A stretch of DNA of 64,000 nucleotides from assembly GCF_003984645.1 (NCBI RefSeq), contig NZ_RWKI01000009.1, positions 1 to 64,000 on the forward strand, read 5' to 3'. Shown piece after piece: positions 57,348 through 64,000 of the stretch; the first letter of the stretch is position 1; each line of letters opens with the position of its first letter. Origin of the DNA: Variovorax sp. MHTC-1. GTDB lineage: Bacteria > Pseudomonadota > Gammaproteobacteria > Burkholderiales > Burkholderiaceae_C. The notes beneath the pieces were generated by a model that was given only the letters and a program-made list of their open reading frames with translations, was not told where the DNA came from and ran no database searches. The position numbers were made by a program, and so were the translations under genes.

Positions 57348-57896
57348 ATGACCAGAGAATTTGCCCCAGGCCGGCTCGACGTGAACGGCTTTGCCGAGGC
57401 GGCCGCCACCGTTTCGGGAAGCGAGCCCCTTCAGACCTATCAGCGCTTGAGCGCTGAAATGGCCGCCCCGGCCGCCGACGCGAGCGTGCGCTGGCACGCC
57501 GAAGGCGCACGCCGCGATGGTCCCGACGGAAGGCCAGTCCCCTGGCTGCATTTGGACGCGCAGACAACGGTGCCCCTAATCTGCCAGCGCTGCCTCACCC
57601 CCGTCGAGGTCGAACTGAAAGTCGATCGCTGGTTCCGCTTCGCGGCAGACGAAGCCATTGCAGCGGCCGAGGACGAAGAGTCCGAGGAGGATGTTCTGGT
57701 CGCGAGCCGCGATTTCGACCTCCATGCCTTGATCGAGGATGAGCTCCTCATGGAAATCCCGGTCACACCGCGGCACGAACGTTGTCCCGAGCCGGTGCAG
57801 CTATCGGCCGCGGATCCCGATTTCGAGGCGGCCGATGCCGCGCGTCCGAATCCCTTCGCGGTGCTCGGCGCGTTGCGTTCGCGCAAGCCGGAATAG
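57348..57896 (+). CDS. yceD: DUF177/YceD family protein (23S rRNA accumulation protein)
   Basis: 182 residues from ATG 57348. The family motif with two Cys, LICQRCLTPVEVEL, is followed by an acidic stretch (AEDEESEEDVLVAS) and LIEDELLMEIPVTPRHE. YceD is needed for normal 23S rRNA levels. It is encoded directly before rpmF, as in most bacteria, with 150 bases in between that contain the rpmF promoter. Confidence 0.92.
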   Translation: MTREFAPGRLDVNGFAEAAATVSGSEPLQTYQRLSAEMAAPAADASVRWHAEGARRDGPDGRPVPWLHLDAQTTVPLICQRCLTPVEVELKVDRWFRFAADEAIAAAEDEESEEDVLVASRDFDLHALIEDELLMEIPVTPRHERCPEPVQLSAADPDFEAADAARPNPFAVLGALRSRKPE

Positions 57897-57938
57897 GCCC
57901 CAAAACGTCGTGGCTGGCGCTCCTTATCGAGCTTGGGC

Positions 57939-57944
57939 TATAAT
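57939..57944 (+). promoter_or_regulatory. rpmF: rpmF promoter -10 element
   Basis: A perfect TATAAT in the yceD-rpmF gap, about 100 bases before the rpmF start. No good -35 hexamer is seen at 16-18 bases, so the element may depend on an activator or on flanking sequence. It would make L32 and the fab genes partly independent of yceD. Confidence 0.5.
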
Positions 57945-58046
57945 CATGGGCTTCGCGCGCGCCGCCGTTGACGTTAGAGCGTTCTGCAGAGCATTGCGGC
58001 CGCCCCGCGTGCTTACCCACTCACCCGAATACTTCCAGGAGCCAGC

Positions 58047-58229
58047 ATGGCCGTCCAGCAAAACAAGAAGTCGCCGTCCAAGCGCGGCATGCACCGTTCC
58101 CATAATGCTTTGGGCGTGCCCGGCATTGCCGTTGAACCGACCACCGGCGAAACGCACCTGCGCCACCACATCAGCCCGAACGGCTTCTATCGCGGCCGCA
58201 AAGTGCTCAAGACCAAGTCTGAAGCCTGA
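58047..58229 (+). CDS. rpmF: 50S ribosomal protein L32
   Basis: 60 residues, [20 protein letters not shown] and a GFYRGRKV C-terminus, typical of bacterial L32. No zinc-binding Cys pairs are present, so it is the Cys-free form usual in proteobacteria. CAGGAG precedes the ATG. First gene of the conserved rpmF-plsX-fab cluster. Confidence 0.97.
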   Translation: MAVQQNKKSPSKRGMHRSHNALGVPGIAVEPTTGETHLRHHISPNGFYRGRKVLKTKSEA

Positions 58230-58246
58230 TTCCAGTGTCAAGGCCA

Positions 58247-58290
58247 AAGGCCCGAGGCTACTTTTGTCGTAGCGTCGGGCCTTTGTTTTG
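58247..58290 (+). terminator. Terminator-like hairpin between rpmF and plsX
   Basis: Outer arms AAAGGCCCGA (58247-58256) and TCGGGCCTTT (58276-58285) are perfectly complementary; inner arms GCTAC (58258-58262) and GTAGC (58270-58274) extend the stem. GTTTT follows. The T-run ends two bases before the plsX ATG (58291), so the structure also covers the plsX translation-initiation region. Confidence 0.7.
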
Positions 58291-59379
58291 ATGGTCACGC
58301 CTTCCGAATTCGCTTCTGCCCCCTCCGCGATCACGCTTGCCGTCGATTGCATGGGAGGCGACCACGGTCCGCGCGTCACGCTCGCGGCCTGCCGAGCATT
58401 TCTCGATCGGCACGCGGAAGCGTCGTTGCTGCTGGTCGGGGCTCCGGCAGCGCTGGCCGGTTTCTCGCATCCGCGTGCCCGGGTCATTCCGGCCAGCGAG
58501 GTGGTCGGAATGGACGACCCTATCGAGATTGCGCTGCGCAAGAAAAAAGATTCGTCGATGCGGGTCGCGATTCAGCAAGTGAAAGACGGTGCCGCGCAGG
58601 CCGCGATCTCGGCCGGCAACACCGGGGCCTTGATGGCGATCGCTCGTTACTTGCTCAAGACGCTGGATGGCATCGACAGGCCCGCAATCGCGCCGCAGCT
58701 TCCCAATAGAAAAGGTGGGGCGACCACCGTGCTCGACCTCGGTGCCAACGTGGATTGCGATGCCGAAGACCTGTTGCAGTTCGCCGTGCTGGGTTCCGCC
58801 CTCGTGTCGGCCCTGACAGGCAACGAATCACCGTCCGTCGGACTTCTCAATGTAGGTGAAGAGGCGATCAAGGGAAGCGAAACGATAAAAAAAGCCAGCC
58901 AACTGCTAAGAAAAGCAGCCAATTCCCAGGATTTGAATTTTTACGGCAACGTCGAGGGCAACGATATCTTCAAGGGGACGACCGATATCGTCGTGTGCGA
59001 CGGTTTCGTGGGCAATGTCACATTGAAGGCGACGGAGGGAGTGGCTTCGATGATTGTCGACTTCCTGCGCATTGAATATTCGAATGGACTTTTCAGCAAA
59101 TTTGCTGCGATCGTCTCCTATCCGGTTCTAAAAGCGCTCAAACGCCGCTTGGATCATCGGCGGTACAACGGCGCGGCCTTGTTGGGCTTGCGAGGTCTCG
59201 TTTTCAAGAGTCATGGCTCGGCTGACGAAGTGGCCTTCGGTCATGCGCTCGATCGCGCTTATGATGCCGCTCGCAACAACCTGCTCGATCGCGTGCGGGC
59301 CCGCATCGCCCACGCCGCGCCACTCCTCGCGCGACAAGAACCGGCGACGCCGGTCGACACGGCGGCGCTCCACGTTTGA
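58291..59379 (+). CDS. plsX: Phosphate acyltransferase PlsX
   Basis: 362 residues from ATG 58291; the preceding TTG codon is also in frame. Motifs include [12 protein letters not shown] at the N-terminus, [20 protein letters not shown], and [17 protein letters not shown]. It converts acyl-ACP to acyl-phosphate, the acyl donor for glycerol-3-phosphate acylation in phospholipid synthesis. There is no clear Shine-Dalgarno because the upstream bases are part of the hairpin. The stop overlaps the fabH start (TGATG). Confidence 0.95.
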   Translation: MVTPSEFASAPSAITLAVDCMGGDHGPRVTLAACRAFLDRHAEASLLLVGAPAALAGFSHPRARVIPASEVVGMDDPIEIALRKKKDSSMRVAIQQVKDGAAQAAISAGNTGALMAIARYLLKTLDGIDRPAIAPQLPNRKGGATTVLDLGANVDCDAEDLLQFAVLGSALVSALTGNESPSVGLLNVGEEAIKGSETIKKASQLLRKAANSQDLNFYGNVEGNDIFKGTTDIVVCDGFVGNVTLKATEGVASMIVDFLRIEYSNGLFSKFAAIVSYPVLKALKRRLDHRRYNGAALLGLRGLVFKSHGSADEVAFGHALDRAYDAARNNLLDRVRARIAHAAPLLARQEPATPVDTAALHV

Positions 59380-60356
59380 TGACTCCTTTTTCCCGCATCA
59401 CCGGTACCGGCAGCTACCTGCCACCGCGCCGAGTGACCAACGACGACCTCGCCCGCGAATTGGCCACGCGCGGCATCGAGACCTCTGATCAATGGATCAT
59501 CGAGCGCACGGGCATTCGCGCCCGGCACTTTGCCGCACCGGAAGTCACGAGCAGCGAACTGGGGCTGGAGGCCGCAAGGAACGCGCTGGAAGCGGCAGGC
59601 CGCAGTCCCGGCGACGTCGACCTGATCATCGTCGCGACCTCGACCCCCGATATGGTGTTCCCGTCGTCGGCAGCCATTCTTCAGAACAAGCTGGGTATTG
59701 CAGGCTGTCCTGCATTCGACGTACAGGCGGTGTGCAGCGGCTTCGTCTATGCCTTGACGGTGGCCGACGCCATGATCCGAACAGGAAGCGCCAAGTGCGC
59801 ATTGGTCGTCGGTGCGGAGGTTTTTTCGCGCATTCTCGATTTCAACGACCGCACCACCTGCGTCCTGTTTGGAGACGGCGCCGGCGCCGTCGTGCTCGAG
59901 GCCAGCGATGAGCCCGGGATTCTTGCCAGCGACCTGCATGCCGACGGCAAGCACGTGGGCATCCTTTGCGTGCCGGGCCATGTCTCGGGCGGCGATGTGC
60001 TCGGCACGCCGCTGCTCCATATGGACGGGCAAGCCGTTTTCAAGCTCGCCGTACGCGTGCTGGAAGAGGCCGCACGCGCCACCTTGCAGAAGGCAGGCAA
60101 GACCGAAGCCGACATCGACTGGCTGATTCCCCATCAGGCCAACATCCGCATCATGGAAGGCACCGCGCGGAAGCTGAAGCTACCGCTCGAGAAGCTGGTC
60201 GTGACGGTTAACGAGCATGGCAACACCTCCGCGGCCTCCATCCCCTTGGCATTGGACGAGGCGGTGCGCGGAGGCAAGGTCAAGAAGGGCGATACGGTGA
60301 TGCTGGAAGGCGTTGGCGGCGGCTTCACCTGGGGCGCGGTACTGTTGACCATGTAA
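59379..60356 (+). CDS. fabH: 3-oxoacyl-ACP synthase III
   Basis: 325 residues from ATG 59379. The catalytic Cys119 lies in DVQAVCSGF, the His in IPHQANIRI and the Asn in [10 protein letters not shown], the Cys-His-Asn triad. It condenses acetyl-CoA with malonyl-ACP to start fatty-acid synthesis. Overlaps plsX by one base. Confidence 0.96.
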   Translation: MTPFSRITGTGSYLPPRRVTNDDLARELATRGIETSDQWIIERTGIRARHFAAPEVTSSELGLEAARNALEAAGRSPGDVDLIIVATSTPDMVFPSSAAILQNKLGIAGCPAFDVQAVCSGFVYALTVADAMIRTGSAKCALVVGAEVFSRILDFNDRTTCVLFGDGAGAVVLEASDEPGILASDLHADGKHVGILCVPGHVSGGDVLGTPLLHMDGQAVFKLAVRVLEEAARATLQKAGKTEADIDWLIPHQANIRIMEGTARKLKLPLEKLVVTVNEHGNTSAASIPLALDEAVRGGKVKKGDTVMLEGVGGGFTWGAVLLTM

Positions 60357-60408
60357 TGCAGCGCGTTGCTCCGAAGAGGGCAGCGGCGCGCGACTGGAGA
60401 CGCAAACA

Positions 60409-61362
60409 ATGAAATCCTTCGCTTTCGTATTTCCTGGCCAGGGCTCGCAGGCGGTCGGCATGCTCGACGCATGGGGCGGCCATCCGGCCGTGGCCGAGAC
60501 GTTGCGGGAAGCATCCGATGCCTTGGATGAAGACGTTTCGCGCTTGATCCACGACGGGCCCAAGGAGGCGCTGGCGCTCACGACGAATACGCAGCCCGTG
60601 ATGCTGGTCGCCGGCATCGCGGCTTGGCGGGCCTGGTTGGCGGAAGGCGGCGCCAAGCCTTCTGTCGTTGCCGGTCATTCGCTGGGCGAATATTCCGCCT
60701 TGGTCGCGTCCGGCGTCCTGACGCTCACGCAGGCGGCGCCATTGGTGCGTTTTCGTGCGCAGGCCATGCAGCAGGCCGTGCCCGTGGGGGCGGGCGCCAT
60801 GGCGGCGGTCCTCGGCATGGATGCCGGCAAGGTGAAGGCAGGTTGTGCCGAAGTGACGGCCTCGTTCGGCGCCGGCAGCGCCGAAATCGTCGAAGCGGTG
60901 AACTTCAACGATCCGATGCAAACCGTGATCGCAGGCAGCAAGGCCGCGGTTGAAAAGGCTTGCGAAGTGCTCAAGGCCCAGGGCGCCAAGCGGGCGCTCC
61001 CGTTGCCGGTGTCGGCGCCTTTCCACTCGAGCCTGATGAAGCCGGCCGCCGAAGCGCTGCGGGAACGGCTGGCATCTCTCAGCCTGGCTGCGCCGCAGAT
61101 TCCCGTCCTCAACAACATCGACGTGGCGGTCGAAACCGACCCGGCCCGGATCCGCGACGCGTTGGTGCGTCAAGCCGCGGGACCGGTGCGCTGGGTCGAA
61201 GGTGTGCAGGCGCTGACGGCGCGTGGGGTGGAAGTCATCGTCGAGTGCGGTCCCGGCAGGGTACTGACCGGCATGACCAAACGCATTGCGCCCGACCTTG
61301 CCGCGGCCTCTGTGTACGACCCGGCGACGCTGGGGGAAGCAAGACAACTGCTCGGCGGCTGA
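60409..61362 (+). CDS. fabD: Malonyl-CoA:ACP transacylase
   Basis: 317 residues. FVFPGQGSQAVGM at the N-terminus, the nucleophile Ser91 in GHSLGEYSA, and a later His in PFHSSLMKPA. It moves malonyl groups from CoA to acyl-carrier protein. In the fab operon 52 bases after fabH. Confidence 0.96.
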   Translation: MKSFAFVFPGQGSQAVGMLDAWGGHPAVAETLREASDALDEDVSRLIHDGPKEALALTTNTQPVMLVAGIAAWRAWLAEGGAKPSVVAGHSLGEYSALVASGVLTLTQAAPLVRFRAQAMQQAVPVGAGAMAAVLGMDAGKVKAGCAEVTASFGAGSAEIVEAVNFNDPMQTVIAGSKAAVEKACEVLKAQGAKRALPLPVSAPFHSSLMKPAAEALRERLASLSLAAPQIPVLNNIDVAVETDPARIRDALVRQAAGPVRWVEGVQALTARGVEVIVECGPGRVLTGMTKRIAPDLAAASVYDPATLGEARQLLGG

Positions 61363-61388
61363 ATGCCGGGCTCCCACATCATTCTCTT

Positions 61389-62132
61389 ATGAGCATTCCA
61401 AAATTCGAAGGCCAGGTCGCGCTGGTCACCGGCGCTTCGCGGGGTATCGGTGCTGCCATCGCGCTCGAACTGGCGCAGCGCGGTCTCACGGTCGTCGGAA
61501 CCGGCACCACCGAAGATGGCGCGAACAGGATCACGGCCGCGCTCGCCGCCCATGGCGGACGGGGGTGCGCACTCGACGTCAACGATGGGCCGTCGGTCGA
61601 AGCGCTGGTCGACGAGATCGTCAAGACCTATGGCGCAATCCACGTGCTGGTCAACAACGCCGGTATCACCCGCGACATGCTCGCCATGCGCCTCAAGGAT
61701 GAGGATTGGGATGCGGTGCTCGACACCAACCTCAAGGCCGTTTTCCGCCTTTCCCGTGCTGTGATTCGCCCCATGATGAAACAGCGCTACGGCCGGATCG
61801 TCAGCATCACCAGCGTCGTGGGTGCCTCCGGCAACGCCGGGCAGGCCAACTATGCGGCCGCCAAGGCCGGCGTGGCGGGCATGACGCGGGCGCTGGCACG
61901 CGAACTCGGAAGCCGCAACATCACGGTCAATTGCGTAGCGCCGGGATTCATCGAAACCGACATGACCGCAAGCCTGCCCGAGGCCCAGCAGCAAGCGCTG
62001 CTGTCGCAGATCCCGCTCGGTCATTTGGGCAAGCCGGCCGACATCGCGCATGCCGTCGCCTTCCTGGCTTCGCCCCAGGCCGCCTATGTGACGGGCCAGG
62101 AACTGCACGTCAACGGCGGCATGCATATGTAA
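61389..62132 (+). CDS. fabG: 3-oxoacyl-ACP reductase
   Basis: 247 residues from ATG 61389. NADPH-binding TGASRGIG, NNAG, and the Ser142-Tyr155-Lys159 catalytic residues (ITSVVG, NYAAAKAG). The C-terminus reads VTGQELHVNGGMHM. It reduces 3-oxoacyl-ACP in each elongation cycle. Confidence 0.96.
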   Translation: MSIPKFEGQVALVTGASRGIGAAIALELAQRGLTVVGTGTTEDGANRITAALAAHGGRGCALDVNDGPSVEALVDEIVKTYGAIHVLVNNAGITRDMLAMRLKDEDWDAVLDTNLKAVFRLSRAVIRPMMKQRYGRIVSITSVVGASGNAGQANYAAAKAGVAGMTRALARELGSRNITVNCVAPGFIETDMTASLPEAQQQALLSQIPLGHLGKPADIAHAVAFLASPQAAYVTGQELHVNGGMHM

Positions 62133-62471
<339 letters not shown>

Positions 62472-62564
62472 TATCGGCCACGCTGAGTTCCCGTTCCGGC
62501 CTGCGGCTTCCCAGCCTGCACGCGTCGCACAGCGGCCTCGGCGCTTTCAGAAAGGTTTGCCGGC

Positions 62565-63809
62565 ATGACCAAACGCCGCGTCGTCGTCACTGGGCTCGGT
62601 TGCATTGCCCCTGTCGGAAACACCGTCGCCGAGTCCTGGGCCAATCTGTTGGCCGGGAAGTCGGGCGTCGACACCATCACCAAGTTCGATGTGAGCGCCT
62701 TTGCCTGCAGATTCGCAGGCGAGGTCAAAGGCTTCGACATCACGCAATACATCCCCGAGAAGGAAGCGCGCCATATGGATCGCTTCATCCACCTCGGGCT
62801 GGCTGCCGCGATCCAGGCGGTGCAGGACAGCGGCTTGCCGACCGGCGAGGCCCTCAGCTATGAAGAAGCCGTTCGCATCGGCTGCAACATCGGCTCAGGA
62901 ATCGGGGGGCTCCCCATGATCGAGGCCACGCACGGCGAACTGACCAGCCGCGGCCCGCGCCGCGTGTCTCCATTCTTCGTGCCGGCATCGATCATCAACA
63001 TGATCTCCGGCCATGTGTCCATCAAGTATGGCTTCAAGGGCCCGAACATCGCGATCGTCACTGCCTGCACGACCGGTTTGCATGCGATCGGCACCTCGGC
63101 TCGGATGATCGAGTACGGCGATGCCGATGTGATGATTGCGGGCGGCTCCGAATCGACGGTGTCGCCGCTCGGCATCGGAGGCTTTGCCGCGGCGCGCGCA
63201 CTGTCCACCCGCAACGACGATCCGGCCACCGCTTCCCGCCCCTGGGATCGCGAGCGCGACGGCTTCGTGCTCGGTGAGGGTGCCGGCGTACTGGTGCTCG
63301 AGGAATACGAGCATGCCAAGGCGCGGGGCGCCAAGATCTACGCCGAAGTGTCCGGCTTCGGCATGAGCGCCGACGCATTCCACATGACAGCGCCCGATGT
63401 CGATGGGCCCCGCCGCTCGATGGATATGGCCTTGAAGAATGCCGGAGTCAATGCCGACCAAGTGCACTACCTCAACGCGCATGGGACCTCGACGCAGATC
63501 GGCGACATCAACGAGACCAATGCGATCAAGAACGCTTTTGGCGACCACGCCAAAAAGCTGGTGGTGAACTCGACCAAGTCGATGACTGGCCACCTGCTCG
63601 GCGGTGCCGGCGGCATCGAATCGGTGTTCACCGTGCTGGCGGTGCACCACCAGAAGAGCCCGCCGACGATCAACATCTTCAATCAAGATCCGGAGTGCGA
63701 TCTCGATTACTGCGCCAATGAGGCGCGCGATCTCAAGATCGACGTGGCGGTCAAAAACAACTTCGGTTTCGGCGGCACCAACGGCACGCTGGTGTTCAGG
63801 CGCGCTTGA
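62565..63809 (+). CDS. fabF: 3-oxoacyl-ACP synthase II
   Basis: 414 residues. Catalytic Cys168 in VTACTTGLHAIG, His in NAHGTSTQIGD and His in NSTKSMTGHLLGG, with C-terminal NNFGFGGTNGTLVF. It elongates acyl-ACP, including the unsaturated C16:1 to C18:1 step. AAAGG lies upstream of ATG 62565. Confidence 0.96.
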   Translation: MTKRRVVVTGLGCIAPVGNTVAESWANLLAGKSGVDTITKFDVSAFACRFAGEVKGFDITQYIPEKEARHMDRFIHLGLAAAIQAVQDSGLPTGEALSYEEAVRIGCNIGSGIGGLPMIEATHGELTSRGPRRVSPFFVPASIINMISGHVSIKYGFKGPNIAIVTACTTGLHAIGTSARMIEYGDADVMIAGGSESTVSPLGIGGFAAARALSTRNDDPATASRPWDRERDGFVLGEGAGVLVLEEYEHAKARGAKIYAEVSGFGMSADAFHMTAPDVDGPRRSMDMALKNAGVNADQVHYLNAHGTSTQIGDINETNAIKNAFGDHAKKLVVNSTKSMTGHLLGGAGGIESVFTVLAVHHQKSPPTINIFNQDPECDLDYCANEARDLKIDVAVKNNFGFGGTNGTLVFRRA

Positions 63810-63822
63810 TTTTCCTTGACCC

Positions 63823-64000
63823 ATGCACGACGCTCCATCGGTGAGTTATCCGGTGGGGCGTTCGCGCAGCGCCGATCGGCTGCTCTCGATCGTCTGGACT
63901 TGCGGCGCGTGCTGCGTGGCCGCAGCGTGCTATCGGTTCGACGGCGCAGATTGGCGGGTCGGATTGCTGGCGCTCAGCATCATCGGTGCCGGCGCTGCGG
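63823..64000 (+). CDS. Hypothetical membrane protein (3' end outside window)
   Basis: An ATG at 63823, 13 bases after the fabF stop, opens a frame that runs off the right edge. The visible 59 residues have two hydrophobic parts (LLSIVWTCGACCVAAACY and VGLLALSIIGAGAA). No family is recognised. A small membrane-protein gene between fabF and a sigma-E (rpoE) operon is what I would expect in this family; the next genes are not visible. Confidence 0.55.
   Translation, partial: MHDAPSVSYPVGRSRSADRLLSIVWTCGACCVAAACYRFDGADWRVGLLALSIIGAGAA

Overview
The window reads as a high-GC chromosomal segment of a Burkholderiales bacterium, most likely family Comamonadaceae and closest in style to Variovorax or Acidovorax. 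This is inferred from gene order (rne/rluC/gph/Rieske/sppA/maf/yceD/rpmF/plsX/fabHDG/acpP/fabF; hemC-hemD-hemX-hemY next to ppc; argH divergent from an AlgZ/AlgR-type pair), from protein sequence character and from the dispersed repeats. No rRNA, tRNA, transposase, phage gene or CRISPR array was recognised.

Layout. (1) 1-8.0 kb: the 3' part of a giant filamentous-haemagglutinin/CdiA-like two-partner-secretion exoprotein. Its conserved C-terminal tail lies in another frame (a -1 shift near 6170). It is followed by a lipoprotein gene and a secreted orphan in visibly AT-richer DNA, the usual arrangement of an exchangeable toxin/immunity tip. (2) 8.0-15.1 kb: a secreted SGNH hydrolase, a membrane/TPR-like protein, and a minus-strand unit GT2 -> UDP-xylose synthase -> UDP-glucose dehydrogenase -> rhomboid protease. 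(3) 15.2-35.5 kb: argH diverging from an AlgZ/AlgR-like two-component pair and an AI-2E family transporter; then a very large cyclic beta-1,2-glucan synthase gene preceded by an overlapping small membrane-protein gene; then ppc and the haem block hemC-hemD-hemX-hemY. The Pseudomonas-like neighbourhood argH/algZ/algR/hemCD is therefore present but split by about 12 kb. (4) 35.5-47.6 kb: an exopolysaccharide locus made of two converging units. On the plus strand are wza-wzb-wzc homologues. On the minus strand are a priming glycosyl-1-phosphate transferase, manC, fcl, a probable glycosyltransferase, a Wzy-like polymerase and two GT4 enzymes. No gmd and no Wzx flippase lie in the window. (5) 48.1-64.0 kb: the housekeeping block: RNase E, RluC, a phosphoglycolate-phosphatase-like HAD, a Rieske protein, an SppA-like protease, an MFS carrier, an RsmI-like methylase, Maf, YceD, L32 and the fatty-acid synthesis operon plsX-fabH-fabD-fabG-acpP-fabF, ending in a truncated membrane-protein gene.

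How the parts connect. Much of the window concerns the cell envelope: surface adhesin/toxin, periplasmic cyclic glucan, nucleotide-sugar supply (UDP-GlcA, UDP-Xyl, GDP-Man, GDP-Fuc), exopolysaccharide assembly under a Wzb/Wzc phosphorylation pair, and membrane lipid synthesis. Many adjacent genes overlap by 1-4 bases (ATGA, GTGA or TGATG), which indicates translational coupling.

The least ordinary observations are: two in-frame insertions of one dispersed repeat inside the phosphoenolpyruvate carboxylase gene; the broken frame at the exoprotein C-terminus; the 72-residue membrane protein overlapping the glucan synthase start; and a terminator-like hairpin abutting the plsX start codon.
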